Below are positions 52,303 to 60,855 of a DNA stretch of 64,000 nucleotides, piece by piece; positions within the stretch are counted from its first letter, which is position 1; the number at the start of each line of letters is the position of its first letter. Source of the stretch: Paenibacillus arenilitoris (GTDB taxonomy: Bacteria; Bacillota; Bacilli; Paenibacillales; Paenibacillaceae); NCBI RefSeq assembly GCF_014705655.1, contig NZ_JACXIY010000005.1, forward strand, positions 62,001-126,000. Direction: 5' to 3'. A program made the translations under genes and the position numbers. Below the pieces are notes generated by a model. That model did not search any database. It worked only from the letters and a program-made list of their open reading frames with translations, and was not told the origin of the DNA.

Positions 52303-52364
52303 ATAAAACCAAGCGGATTTTTGCATCGTTATCATCTCATAACCGTTCCGCAGAAGGAGGCCCC

Positions 52365-52880
52365 ATGCCGCAGCCAGCTTCGCAAGCCCCGATCGTCGTC
52401 CAAATCGTCGGATACAAAAATACCGGCAAAACCACGTTGGTTTGCCGGCTGATCGAATATTTTAAACAAGCGGGTTACAAAGTAGGGACGATAAAGCGCG
52501 ACGCGCATGAGTTCCAAATCGATACGCCAGGCACCGATACGTGGAAGCACCAGGAAGCCGGGGCGGATATGACCGCCATCACCTCGGCTACGAGAACCGC
52601 GGTCATGAAGCGGAGCCCCGAGCCGCTGGCGCGGCTGATCGATCAATTGCGGGAGGCGGACGTCATCCTCGTCGAAGGGTTCAAAACGGACGATTACCCG
52701 AAAATCGTCATGATCCGCTCCGTCTCCGACCTCGAGCTATTGCAGGCTGTATCCCGTCCGGTCGCGGCGGCGGTTTGGCCCGGCGCTTTGCCCCCGGACG
52801 CGCCTTCCCTCGGCGTGCCGGCGATCGGCATCGACCGCGTCGACGAGCTGTACAGCCTGGCGGTATCGCTAGCCCGTTAA
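52365..52880 (+). CDS. mobB: Molybdopterin-guanine dinucleotide biosynthesis protein MobB
   Basis: A 171-residue GTP-binding accessory protein for making the molybdopterin guanine dinucleotide cofactor with MobA. P-loop GYKNTGKTT (16-24), GTIKRDAHEF and the ILVEGFK motif are the family signature. ATG 52365 follows AAGGAGG by 4-5 bases. Divergent from moeA, convergent with the liaR-like gene. Confidence 0.9.
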   Translation: MPQPASQAPIVVQIVGYKNTGKTTLVCRLIEYFKQAGYKVGTIKRDAHEFQIDTPGTDTWKHQEAGADMTAITSATRTAVMKRSPEPLARLIDQLREADVILVEGFKTDDYPKIVMIRSVSDLELLQAVSRPVAAAVWPGALPPDAPSLGVPAIGIDRVDELYSLAVSLAR

Positions 52881-52896
52881 CCGGCCCGGACTCGCG

Positions 52897-53574
52897 TTAA
52901 TCGGCAATGCCCTGCTTATGGGCGTAAATGGCCGCCTGCGTGCGGTCCTCCACTTCAAGCTTGTTAAAGATGTTCGTAATATGAAATTTCACCGTCTTCA
53001 CGCCGATGAACAGCTCGTCGGCGATTTCCTGATTCGAGAGCCCCTGCGCGACGCGCTTCAGCACCTCCATCTCCCGATCCGTCAAGTCGTCGTGCAGCGG
53101 AGCCTGCTCCTGCTGCTTCGGCTGGCGGAAGCGGTTCATCATTTTGGCGGCTACCTGCGATTCCAGCACCGACTGCCCGCGCGCCGCCGCACGGATCGCG
53201 TCGGCGATTTCGGTCGCGCGCGACGTCTTCAGCAAATAGCTGAACGCACCCGCTTCGATGACCGGATACAGCTTGCTGTCGTCGAGGTAACTCGTCAGGA
53301 CGATGACCTTGCAGTCCGGGTACAGCTCCAGCAGCTTCGCCGTCGTCTCGACGCCGTCCATTCCATCCATCACCAAATCCATCAGCACGACATCCGGTTT
53401 GTAGGCTTGCGCCAGCCGGATGCCGTCCATTCCGTTACTGGCTTCTCCTACGACTTCGATTCCTTCCTCCGTGTCGAGCACGGCCGCAAGTCCGATCCGC
53501 ACCATCTCGTGATCGTCGACAAGCAGCACCTTAACCGGCTGGCTCAATTGCTCAATCGCCTCCACGCTTTGCAC
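52897..53574 (-). CDS. liaR: LiaR/VraR-type response regulator (NarL family)
   Basis: A 225-residue regulator: receiver domain with Asp66 in VVLMDLVMD and a LuxR/NarL-type helix-turn-helix (LTDREMEVLKRVAQGLSNQEIADELFIGVKTVKFHITNIFNKL). The N-terminal KVLLVDDHEMVRIGLAAVL matches LiaR/VraR, which respond to lipid II-cycle inhibitors. It is 24 bp after the kinase. A GTG at 53574 has AAGGAG 2 bases before; GTG 53565 gives better spacing and may be the true start. Confidence 0.85.
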   Translation of the reverse strand: MQSVEAIEQLSQPVKVLLVDDHEMVRIGLAAVLDTEEGIEVVGEASNGMDGIRLAQAYKPDVVLMDLVMDGMDGVETTAKLLELYPDCKVIVLTSYLDDSKLYPVIEAGAFSYLLKTSRATEIADAIRAAARGQSVLESQVAAKMMNRFRQPKQQEQAPLHDDLTDREMEVLKRVAQGLSNQEIADELFIGVKTVKFHITNIFNKLEVEDRTQAAIYAHKQGIAD

Positions 53575-53598
53575 CGCTCCTTTTCTATTGTTACCTGT

Positions 53599-54603
53599 TT
53601 ATGCTTTCGATTCGCGCAGCCCATCCATCACCGGAACCTTAATATGAATGCGAGTCCCATCTCCCGGCTTCGAGAGCATTTGCAGCGATCCGCCGAGCTC
53701 GTTCACCCGCTCTTCCATTGTCAGCAGTCCGTACGACGTCTGCTTCTTTGCTTCGAGATCGAAGCCGATTCCGCTGTCCTGCAAAATCATATGCACGTCG
53801 CCGGCGATCTGCTGGAGCCGGATCTCCATCGTATCCGCCTTCGAATGACGCAGCGTATTCGAGAGCGCCTCCTGCGCGATGCGGAACAAATGGTCCTCCG
53901 CCTGCGGTTGAAGCACGATCGTTTCGTCGACCTCCAGGACGATCTTCATCGGCACCTTCTGCTTCAGCTCATCCACCAGCAGGATGAGGGCTTGCCCCAA
54001 ATTTTTGCCGTCCAAATGGACGGGCCGAAGATGGAGCAGAAGCGCGCGCATCTCCGATTGGGCGACGGCCGCCATCTCCTCGATGAGCTGAACTTGGCGC
54101 CTCGCCCGCTCCCAGTCCCTTTCGATCGTCCGGCTGACGGCCGTCGCCGTCATCGAAATGGCGAACAGCTGCTGGCTTACCGCGTCGTGCAGCTCGCGCG
54201 CGAGCCTCTGCCTCTCCTCGATCACGGCGGTAAACTTCACCTTCGCGGTCCAATTCGGATCGCCCTGCTCCTGCTCCGTCATCTCGCCGTCCGCGGCTTC
54301 CCCATTGTCGAGCGTAACCGCGAAGCGCCGCTTCACCTGCTGCTCGGTCAGCCGCTTGATCGCTTCCTTCAGTCTGGAGTTTTGCAGATACGTGTTCATC
54401 GCCGCCGCGGCCAAGCCCGCGCCGACGATCGTCAGCCCGACGATCGCCCATTTGCCTTGAAGGGTGAACAGCTCGACGTAGCCGATGCCCTGCAGCACGA
54501 TTACGACCAGACTGACGATGATCAGGAGCCACAAGATCGTTTCCGTTACGTTGCGCCTGCGGGCCGCATGATTCGGCTGTTCTTCTCTCTGGCCCTTCTC
54601 CAT
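53599..54603 (-). CDS. liaS: LiaS-type sensor histidine kinase
   Basis: A 334-residue kinase with two close helices (about 22-41 and 52-70) and a small extracellular loop, then a HisKA_3 domain with His139 in RQRLARELHDAVSQQL and an HATPase domain (ALSNTLRHSKA, DSGIGF, YGLLTMEERV). This is an intramembrane-sensing kinase of the LiaS/VraS group. ATG 54603 has AAGGAAG 8 bases upstream. It is separated from the PspA-like gene by a 130-bp gap holding a weak hairpin; read-through probably supplies liaRS expression. Confidence 0.87.
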   Translation of the reverse strand: MEKGQREEQPNHAARRRNVTETILWLLIIVSLVVIVLQGIGYVELFTLQGKWAIVGLTIVGAGLAAAAMNTYLQNSRLKEAIKRLTEQQVKRRFAVTLDNGEAADGEMTEQEQGDPNWTAKVKFTAVIEERQRLARELHDAVSQQLFAISMTATAVSRTIERDWERARRQVQLIEEMAAVAQSEMRALLLHLRPVHLDGKNLGQALILLVDELKQKVPMKIVLEVDETIVLQPQAEDHLFRIAQEALSNTLRHSKADTMEIRLQQIAGDVHMILQDSGIGFDLEAKKQTSYGLLTMEERVNELGGSLQMLSKPGDGTRIHIKVPVMDGLRESKA

Positions 54604-54690
54604 ACGGCACACTTCCTTCTAAGTATTTCGGAATATCCTTCTACAGCCATTATACTGGTTCGCGATTGTTACACGACAAAACAAGAAATA

Positions 54691-54712
54691 GCAGACCGCG
54701 CGAGCGGTCCGC
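54691..54712 (-). terminator. Weak hairpin between the PspA-like and liaS genes
   Basis: GCGGACCGC and GCGGTCTGC arms (one G-U pair), 4-base loop, then TATTTCTTGTTTT on the minus strand. It may act as a partial terminator that tunes liaRS relative to the upstream genes. Confidence 0.5.
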
Positions 54713-54732
54713 CGTTTTCTTGGCTTGCCGGC

Positions 54733-55452
54733 TTATTCTTCGGTTTCGGATTTGCTAAGCGAAGGCGCCTGAGGCTGATTCAGCTTGCTCTTGAGCGCTT
54801 GAAGCTGCTCATCCACTTTATGCTGCTTCTCCACGTCTGCCGCGGACAGGCTTCTCGTCGCCGTGCCGCCGCCGTACGAATATGGCGTGCGAAGTACGTC
54901 GGCTTCCGCTTCCATCTGCATAATTTTTTCTTCCATCCGGTAGAAGCCGCGGGACGCCGTGCCGCTGTCGATCGTATGGTTAGACGCCAGCTGGGCCATT
55001 TGCTTCTGAGCTTTCGCGACCTGGGCGCGGGAAGCGAGCTCGTTGCGCTTGTTGCGCAGCTGATAGAATTCTTCCTTCATCCCATGCAGCTGCTGCATCA
55101 ACTCTTCGGCTTGCTGCTTCGCTTGCGCATGCAGCTCGACGTATTCCGTCACCTTCTGATCGTAATACAGCTTCTCTTCGAGCAGCTTGCGGGCCATCTC
55201 CTCTTGGCCGGCTCTCAGCGCAGCTTCGGCCTTCGATTCGCGATCCGCCGCGCTGCTGACGGCTTCTTCGACGCGCTGCTTCATGCGGCGCTCGTTCGCC
55301 ATTTGCTTCGCTACCGTTACTTCGGCTTGATGAATCTCCGACTCCATATCGCGGAGATATTGGTTAAGCATAACGACCGGATCTTCCAATTTGTCCAGCG
55401 CCTCGTTAAGCGATGCCTTCGTCATGTCCTTCATGCGTTTGAAAATTCCCAT
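54733..55452 (-). CDS. liaH: PspA/IM30 (LiaH-like) phage-shock protein
   Basis: A 239-residue, almost wholly helical coiled-coil protein of the PspA/IM30/Vipp1 family, which forms membrane-stabilising oligomers. Opening [36 protein letters not shown] is diagnostic. ATG 55452 has AAGGGAG about 9 bases upstream. It lies within a run with a PspC gene, a second PspA and a small membrane protein, upstream of liaRS, so it is the main candidate LiaH. Start overlaps the PspC gene end. Confidence 0.87.
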   Translation of the reverse strand: MGIFKRMKDMTKASLNEALDKLEDPVVMLNQYLRDMESEIHQAEVTVAKQMANERRMKQRVEEAVSSAADRESKAEAALRAGQEEMARKLLEEKLYYDQKVTEYVELHAQAKQQAEELMQQLHGMKEEFYQLRNKRNELASRAQVAKAQKQMAQLASNHTIDSGTASRGFYRMEEKIMQMEAEADVLRTPYSYGGGTATRSLSAADVEKQHKVDEQLQALKSKLNQPQAPSLSKSETEE

Positions 55453-55453
55453 A

Positions 55454-55921
55454 TTAAAATTCTCCCTTCTCGTATTTGGCAAGTTTGGCTTTCAATTCTT
55501 CGATTTCGCGACGCAATGCTTTTTTCTCCAAATCATCCATCATGCTATCGAATTGCGACGGCGACGGTGCTGGACCCATTCCTTGCTGGGAAGCGTTCCA
55601 CGGGCCTTGCGGCTGCGGCGGGTTTTTGTAAGGTCCGCCGAATTGCGGCTGCGATCCGTAACCGTTGTTGTAGCCTCCGTTATAACCTCCGCCGTAACCG
55701 CCCCCGAAGCCGTTAGGACCGAAGTTCGAATAGAGCGGCGGCTCCTTCGGCACGACCAGGCCTGCGATCAAGTAGATCACGATCACGGCGCCGCTGGTGA
55801 AGATCGTTACGACGATGAGCAGAATCCTCAGCAGCGTCGCGTCTACGTTAAACATTTCCGCCAAGCCGCCGCAAAGGCCGAATAGCTTCTTGTCGCGTGA
55901 CGAGCGGTAAAGTTTTTTCAA
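55454..55921 (-). CDS. PspC-domain protein
   Basis: A 155-residue protein. Residues 1-60 are a PspC domain ([40 protein letters not shown]...) with one or two membrane helices; then a Gly/Tyr/Asn/Gln/Pro-rich linker and a short C-terminal coiled coil ([31 protein letters not shown]). TTG start at 55921 shares bases with the stop of the upstream gene (TTGA) and has GGAAGG 9 bases upstream. In envelope-stress systems PspC recruits PspA to the membrane; here both flank it. Confidence 0.82.
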   Translation of the reverse strand: MKKLYRSSRDKKLFGLCGGLAEMFNVDATLLRILLIVVTIFTSGAVIVIYLIAGLVVPKEPPLYSNFGPNGFGGGYGGGYNGGYNNGYGSQPQFGGPYKNPPQPQGPWNASQQGMGPAPSPSQFDSMMDDLEKKALRREIEELKAKLAKYEKGEF

Positions 55922-56604
55922 GACGACCATCCTTCCTTATCAAGCTTTCGCTTCAGTTGTTCGAGTTCCCGTTCGATGACGGATTGCAGCGTGTTGCCCG
56001 CTTCCGTCACGAATTCCTGCCCCATTCTGCGAATGTCGCGCAGACTCTTCGCCTCGTGCTCCAGGTCGCTGATTCTATCTTCCATTCTTCTGAATGCGGC
56101 GCCCGGCTGCACGCCTTGCTCGCCGAAGCCGGCTTGGTAGCGGCTGTTCATTCGCTGCTGAAGCCTTAGCGACTCCATTCGGGCAGCATAGTACTCGCGT
56201 TTATCGTATACCGTCTGGTATTCGCTGCGCATCTCGCGAAGCTGGTCTTCCAGGTCGATCGTGTTCTGCCGGCTTTGCTCGTAGAGCTCGCGGTATTGCG
56301 CCGAGCGCTCCTCGGCGCTTGCCTTCTCGTGAAGCGCGATGCGGGCCATGTTTTCCTCGCCGGCCTTGAGCGCCGTAAGCGCTTGATTCTCGCGTCTTTC
56401 CTTCTGCTGCTCCGCTTGCAGCCACTGCGCCTTCAGGTGATTGCTGTGTGCCGTGTACTGCTGGTACAGCTTCTCGGCTTGAATAATGTCTTCCCTCGTC
56501 GACCATAAGAACTGGTCGATCATGCGTACCGGATCTTCCGATTTCTCCAGCCTTTCGTTCAGGGTGGCAACCGTAATGTCGCGCACTCGCTTCATAATAC
56601 TCAT
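55918..56604 (-). CDS. PspA/IM30-family protein (second copy)
   Basis: A 228-residue coiled-coil PspA-family protein (SIMKRVRDITVATLNERLEKSEDPVRMIDQFLWSTRED). It differs clearly from the other PspA at 54,733-55,452, so this is not a recent duplicate. ATG 56604 has GGAGG 7 bases upstream. Translationally coupled to the PspC gene. With two PspA proteins, hetero-oligomers or division of labour are possible. Confidence 0.85.
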   Translation of the reverse strand: MSIMKRVRDITVATLNERLEKSEDPVRMIDQFLWSTREDIIQAEKLYQQYTAHSNHLKAQWLQAEQQKERRENQALTALKAGEENMARIALHEKASAEERSAQYRELYEQSRQNTIDLEDQLREMRSEYQTVYDKREYYAARMESLRLQQRMNSRYQAGFGEQGVQPGAAFRRMEDRISDLEHEAKSLRDIRRMGQEFVTEAGNTLQSVIERELEQLKRKLDKEGWSS

Positions 56605-56638
56605 GAAATGTCCTCCAATCTATTATCGATCGCGGCTC

Positions 56639-56941
56639 TTAATAGACGCTGCGTTTGTTTTTCTTGAAAAGGCTGACGCCCGCTACGATGAGTCCGATGG
56701 CCAACAGCAGGATGATAATGCCGCCCAGCTTACCGAACAAGATCATCGCGCCGATTGCGATAAGTATGCCGCCGATCCATTTCTTGCCGTTCGTCCATCC
56801 TAAGATCCCGAATCCGAGCAATATAAACGGAAGCAGGAATCCGAGTATCGCGCCGAAATTAACGCCGATGAAATTAAGTACCGCGATGCCGCCGACGACG
56901 ACGAGCAAAACCCCCAAAGCGCTTTTTCCATTCATGTTCAA
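56639..56941 (-). CDS. LiaI-like small membrane protein
   Basis: A protein of about 100 residues with three to four hydrophobic helices (ALGVLLVVVGGIAVLNFI, AILGFLLPFILLGFGIL, WIGGILIAIGAMILFG, GGIIILLLAIGLIVAG) and a Lys-rich tail, like LiaI/LiaF-type membrane anchors. TTG 56941 gives the best spacing to AAAGGAG; ATG 56947 abuts it and ATG 56935 is 12 bases away. First gene of the PspA/PspC/LiaRS run, whose promoter should lie in 56,948-57,100. Confidence 0.72.
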   Translation of the reverse strand: MNMNGKSALGVLLVVVGGIAVLNFIGVNFGAILGFLLPFILLGFGILGWTNGKKWIGGILIAIGAMILFGKLGGIIILLLAIGLIVAGVSLFKKNKRSVY

Positions 56942-57164
56942 ATTCATCTCCTTTCGACTTTTAGTATCAACCCGAGTTGCTTCTCTTGTGCTTGTTGTGG
57001 TTCCTCTTGCTTATGTACTTAGTTTAGGGCAATTTCAAAGTTTATAAAACGGACCTTCGGCGGTTTTCGCACTGGACTTAGGTCGAGTCGCCCGCCCGCC
57101 TGCGGGAGCAAAGCCGCTTTTTACCGCACGGTAGAGCCGTTAAAACGGTAGAAGAACAAACAGC

Positions 57165-57194
57165 GCCGGCCAAGCGGGATTCCGCTGGACCGGC
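57165..57194 (-). terminator. Terminator of the second sugar-importer operon
   Basis: GCCGGTCCAGCGG and CCGCTTGGCCGGC arms around a 3-4 base loop, with GCTGTTTGTTCTT after it on the minus strand, 22 bp past the stop at 57,217. Confidence 0.7.
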
Positions 57195-57216
57195 ACTGTA
57201 TGACACGGCTTATTGC

Positions 57217-58785
57217 CTATTTGCTTGCGAGGAACTTATCGAATTGCGTCTGCTTCTCCTCGATGATTTTGTCGATGCCCGCCGCCTTCAGCTTCTCGAT
57301 ATATTCCGGAAGCACCTTGTCGACGTCGACCGATCCCGTTTCGAGCGCGATGAGGTACTGGGAATCGACGTTGACGATGGCGCCGACCTCCGCCTTCACC
57401 GAATCGCTGTTGAAGACGAAACCGAGACCCGGCGATACTTTCGCGTTTTGGTTGAATTCCTTGTACTGCGCCCATTTATCCGGATCCTCGGACTCCCATA
57501 CGTAGTTCAAGAATTGGCTCCCGAGCATCCAGGCCGCTCCCGGCGAGTAGCTTTTCGTATTGTCCGTCGGCTTGATGATCTCTTCGCTCGCTTTCTCGTA
57601 ATGATCGCCCTCGATGCCGAAGTTCAGCAGGTTGTTCAAATACTTATCCGTATGAAGCAGGTTGATGAACATCATAGCGCGCTCCGGATCGCCGGAAGTC
57701 GTGGATACCGCCAGCATCGCTCCCGCCGTTTCCGACGTAGCGATCGTTTTCTCGTTGAGCGGAATTTGGGCCAGCTTGCCGATGAGCCCCGTCTGGTTCT
57801 CGATCTCGGCGTATTTGCCCGGCTTGAGCGAAGAAGTCATCGCAAAAACGTTGCCGGCCTTCATGGCGTCGGTGTTCATCGTCTGGTTCGTAGCCGCATC
57901 GCTGTTAATGTAGCCCTTCTTATAAAATTCGCGGGTAATTTTGAGCGTATCGACATAGCGCGGCAGCTCGTAGGACGGGACGACCTTCGTGCTGTCCGAG
58001 TCCTTCAGGATCATGCCCGGAATCGACGTGTCGCCCAGGGCGTCGTAGTTGCCGAGGTAATGCGAGTTGAACGTTTCGCCTTCCTTCAAGTACAGCGGCG
58101 TCATGCCCGGCTTGCCATCCTTGACCGCCTTGAAGACGGCGTCGAGGTCCGCGATCGTTATGACCTGCGTCATATCGATGCCGAGCTCTTCGGCGATATC
58201 CTTGCGGTAAATAATGCCGCCCTGCGCCGCCAGCTCCTTATTCGTCGGCACGCCGTAGTTTTTGCCGTCGATCTTCGAGCCTTCGAGGAAAGCTGGATCG
58301 AGCGATTCGACGATGCCCTGGCCGTGCGATTCGAGCAGCGGACCGAGGTCCTTGAAGGCGCCCTTCGCCACGTTGACCGCATACTTCTGCCATTGGGCGG
58401 TAAATACGACGTCGACCTTCTCGCGGGAAGCGATCATCAGGTTCAGCTTATCCTCCCACGGACCCCAGTCGATCGGCGCGATGTCGATCGTCGCGTTGAT
58501 CTTCTCGGTCAAATACGTATTCATCGCTTCTTCGACCTTCTTCTCGTCCGCCTGCGGAGCGCCCGTATAAACGAGCTTCAGCTCATAAGGCTTCAGGTCG
58601 GATGCGCCCGCAGCCGGCTTCGACGCTTGCGGTTCCGCCGATTCCGCGGCGTTCGTCGCCTGATCCCCGCCCGTCGTATCGTTGGCGCCGCCCGCGCTTT
58701 TGCCGCCGGAGCAAGCGCTGAACAGGAGCATGGCGACTAGCATTACGATAATTGCGCTAAACCTCTTTTTTCTCATTTGAACCAT
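57217..58785 (-). CDS. Extracellular sugar-binding lipoprotein of ABC importer (LplA-like)
   Basis: A 522-residue solute-binding protein. Signal peptide ends LLFSAC with Cys25 as lipid site, followed by a Ser/Gly/Asp/Glu-rich linker. It shares the general LplA-type pattern with the protein at 6,580 but is clearly a different sequence. ATG 58785 has AGGGAGGT about 10 bases upstream. Last gene of the YesM-YesN-LplB-LplC run; the ligand is unknown. Confidence 0.85.
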   Translation of the reverse strand: MVQMRKKRFSAIIVMLVAMLLFSACSGGKSAGGANDTTGGDQATNAAESAEPQASKPAAGASDLKPYELKLVYTGAPQADEKKVEEAMNTYLTEKINATIDIAPIDWGPWEDKLNLMIASREKVDVVFTAQWQKYAVNVAKGAFKDLGPLLESHGQGIVESLDPAFLEGSKIDGKNYGVPTNKELAAQGGIIYRKDIAEELGIDMTQVITIADLDAVFKAVKDGKPGMTPLYLKEGETFNSHYLGNYDALGDTSIPGMILKDSDSTKVVPSYELPRYVDTLKITREFYKKGYINSDAATNQTMNTDAMKAGNVFAMTSSLKPGKYAEIENQTGLIGKLAQIPLNEKTIATSETAGAMLAVSTTSGDPERAMMFINLLHTDKYLNNLLNFGIEGDHYEKASEEIIKPTDNTKSYSPGAAWMLGSQFLNYVWESEDPDKWAQYKEFNQNAKVSPGLGFVFNSDSVKAEVGAIVNVDSQYLIALETGSVDVDKVLPEYIEKLKAAGIDKIIEEKQTQFDKFLASK

Positions 58786-58860
58786 AGACCGATTGACCTC
58801 CCTAAAAATGATGATGACGCTATGCTCATCCGGCCATGGCCGGCTGTAGCCGGTGCTCGA

Positions 58861-59790
58861 TTACCCTTTAACCGCGCCTACCGTTAATCCTTTGACGAAA
58901 TATTTCTGGAAAAACGGGTAGGCGAATACGATCGGTCCGATGCCGACGATGGCCATCGCCATCCGCACCGTTTCGTTCGGATACGAGACGACGCCGCCGG
59001 CGGCCGAAATCGCGGCTACCGCATTGCTGTTGCTCGCCATGAACTGAATGTTAAGCAGCGTCTTGTACATTAAATACTGAATGCTGAGCGTCTTGTCGTC
59101 CGTGATGAACACAAGGCTGAGGAACCAGTCGTTCCAATAATTCAGCGTGCTGAACAGCGCCACGGTCGCCAGAACCGGCAGCGAGAGCGGCATGACGATT
59201 TGAAAGAAAATCCGAAGCTCGCCCGCGCCGTCGATTTTGGCCGACTCCAACACCGCGCTTGGGATCGTCTGCTGGAAGAAGGTCCTTATAATAAGAACGA
59301 AGAAGGCGGATACAATAAGCGGTAGAATGAGCGCCCAAATATTGTTGCGCAGCTCCAGCATTTGCACGTATACGAGATACCAAGGCACTAATCCTCCGTT
59401 GAACAGCATCGTGAAGAAGATGAAGAAGGTAAAAAACTTGCGCTGCGGGAAATCCGTCCGCGAGATCGGGTACGCATACAGCGACATCACGATCAGGCTG
59501 ATCAACGTACCCACTACGGTCACGAAGAACGTTACGCCGTATGACCGCAATATTTGCCGCCAATCCTCAAGCAGAAACTCGTATGCCGTCAAATCGATCC
59601 GGTTCGGAATGAAGCTGTAGCCCATCGTCAAAATATCCTGTTCGTTGGATAGCGACACCATCACGATGAGCACAAGCGGTAGAATACAGCATAGCGAATA
59701 AATCGTAAAGAAAATATTGATGAGCGAATTGGCGACCGGCGATACGCCGTTGAACGGGTTCGGCCCCGACCTTCTTTTGACTGCTTCCAT
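58861..59790 (-). CDS. Carbohydrate ABC transporter permease (LplC-like)
   Basis: A 309-residue permease with six helices and the EAA loop LESAKIDGAGELRIFF followed by VMPLSLP; the tail KYFVKGLTVGAVKG is LplC-like. ATG 59790 follows AGGAGG. It is 32 bp after the LplB-like gene and 75 bp before the binding-protein gene. No ATPase gene in the operon. Confidence 0.88.
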   Translation of the reverse strand: MEAVKRRSGPNPFNGVSPVANSLINIFFTIYSLCCILPLVLIVMVSLSNEQDILTMGYSFIPNRIDLTAYEFLLEDWRQILRSYGVTFFVTVVGTLISLIVMSLYAYPISRTDFPQRKFFTFFIFFTMLFNGGLVPWYLVYVQMLELRNNIWALILPLIVSAFFVLIIRTFFQQTIPSAVLESAKIDGAGELRIFFQIVMPLSLPVLATVALFSTLNYWNDWFLSLVFITDDKTLSIQYLMYKTLLNIQFMASNSNAVAAISAAGGVVSYPNETVRMAMAIVGIGPIVFAYPFFQKYFVKGLTVGAVKG

Positions 59791-59822
59791 TATGGCTCCT
59801 CCTGAACGTTCTTCTTTTTGCC

Positions 59823-60737
59823 CTAGAACAGCGCTTTATCTTTATCGATTCTGCGAACGACCCAATTGGAGACGAACACGAGAATGAAGCCGCATATCGA
59901 TTGATACAAGCCTGCCGCCGATGACAGCCCTACGTCGCCAAGCGCGATGAACGTCCGGTAGACGTACGTGTCGATAACGTTCGTGACCGGGAAGAGCGGA
60001 CCCGATTCCCTCGGCACTTGGAAGAACAAGCCGAAATCCGCGTAGAAAATGCGCCCGATCTGCAGCAGCGTCATAATGATCATCATCGGCACGAGCAGCG
60101 GGATCGTGATGCTTTTGATCTGCTGCCACTTGCTGGCCCCGTCGATCGTGGCCGCCTCGTAATATTCGTCGTCGAAGCCGATGACGGCCGCCAAGTAAAT
60201 GACGGCGTAGTAGCCGACGTTTTTCCACGTATTGACGAGCGGGAGGAGATACGGCCATACCTCCTTCTGGAAGTACCATTGCACCGGCTCGAGGCCGAAC
60301 GATTTCATGACCGTCGTATTGACGAACCCATGCGTATCGTGCAGGAAGCCGTAGACGAGGTAGCTGACGACGACCATCGACAGGAAGTACGGCAGGAACA
60401 GAATCGTCTGATGGACCTTTGCGAAAAATTTGTTTCTCATCTCGTTAAGGAAAATGGCGAACGCGACCGGCACGACCAGGTTCAGCACGATGAACGCCGC
60501 ATTGTACAAAATCGTGTTGCGGGTTATGATCCACGCATCCGTCGTTTTGAACAAATATTGAAAGTTGTCGAGCCCTACCCACGGGCTTTTGAGCATGCCG
60601 ATTTCATAATTGACGCTTTTGAAGGCGATCAGCACCCCGAGCATCGGGATGTAGTTGTTCAGGATCAAAAATGCCGCGCCGGGCAGCATCATGACGTAGA
60701 AAACCCAATATTTTTTCATGTTGCGAACGAGCGCCAT
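59823..60737 (-). CDS. Carbohydrate ABC transporter permease (LplB-like)
   Basis: A 304-residue permease with six helices and the EAA loop YEAATIDGASKWQQIK followed by IPLLVP. I chose ATG 60737, with GAGGGGG 6 bases upstream; an in-frame ATG at 60791 has no binding site and would add 18 residues. Partner of the LplC-like gene downstream, and under YesNM control by position. Confidence 0.86.
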   Translation of the reverse strand: MALVRNMKKYWVFYVMMLPGAAFLILNNYIPMLGVLIAFKSVNYEIGMLKSPWVGLDNFQYLFKTTDAWIITRNTILYNAAFIVLNLVVPVAFAIFLNEMRNKFFAKVHQTILFLPYFLSMVVVSYLVYGFLHDTHGFVNTTVMKSFGLEPVQWYFQKEVWPYLLPLVNTWKNVGYYAVIYLAAVIGFDDEYYEAATIDGASKWQQIKSITIPLLVPMMIIMTLLQIGRIFYADFGLFFQVPRESGPLFPVTNVIDTYVYRTFIALGDVGLSSAAGLYQSICGFILVFVSNWVVRRIDKDKALF

Positions 60738-60855
60738 ACGTTTCCCCCTCAAGCCGAAAGTCGTTGCTTTGTTTCTGTAACGTACTTTCATTGTAAAAAA
60801 AACGACGCCCGATGATCTATCGGCGTCGTGACTTTGTTAACGCTGGAATGACTTC

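Noticed and set aside
52918..55716. 932-residue frame on the plus strand
   Set aside because: It is an antisense shadow of liaR, liaS and the PspA-like gene, with His/Arg-rich composition and no family match.
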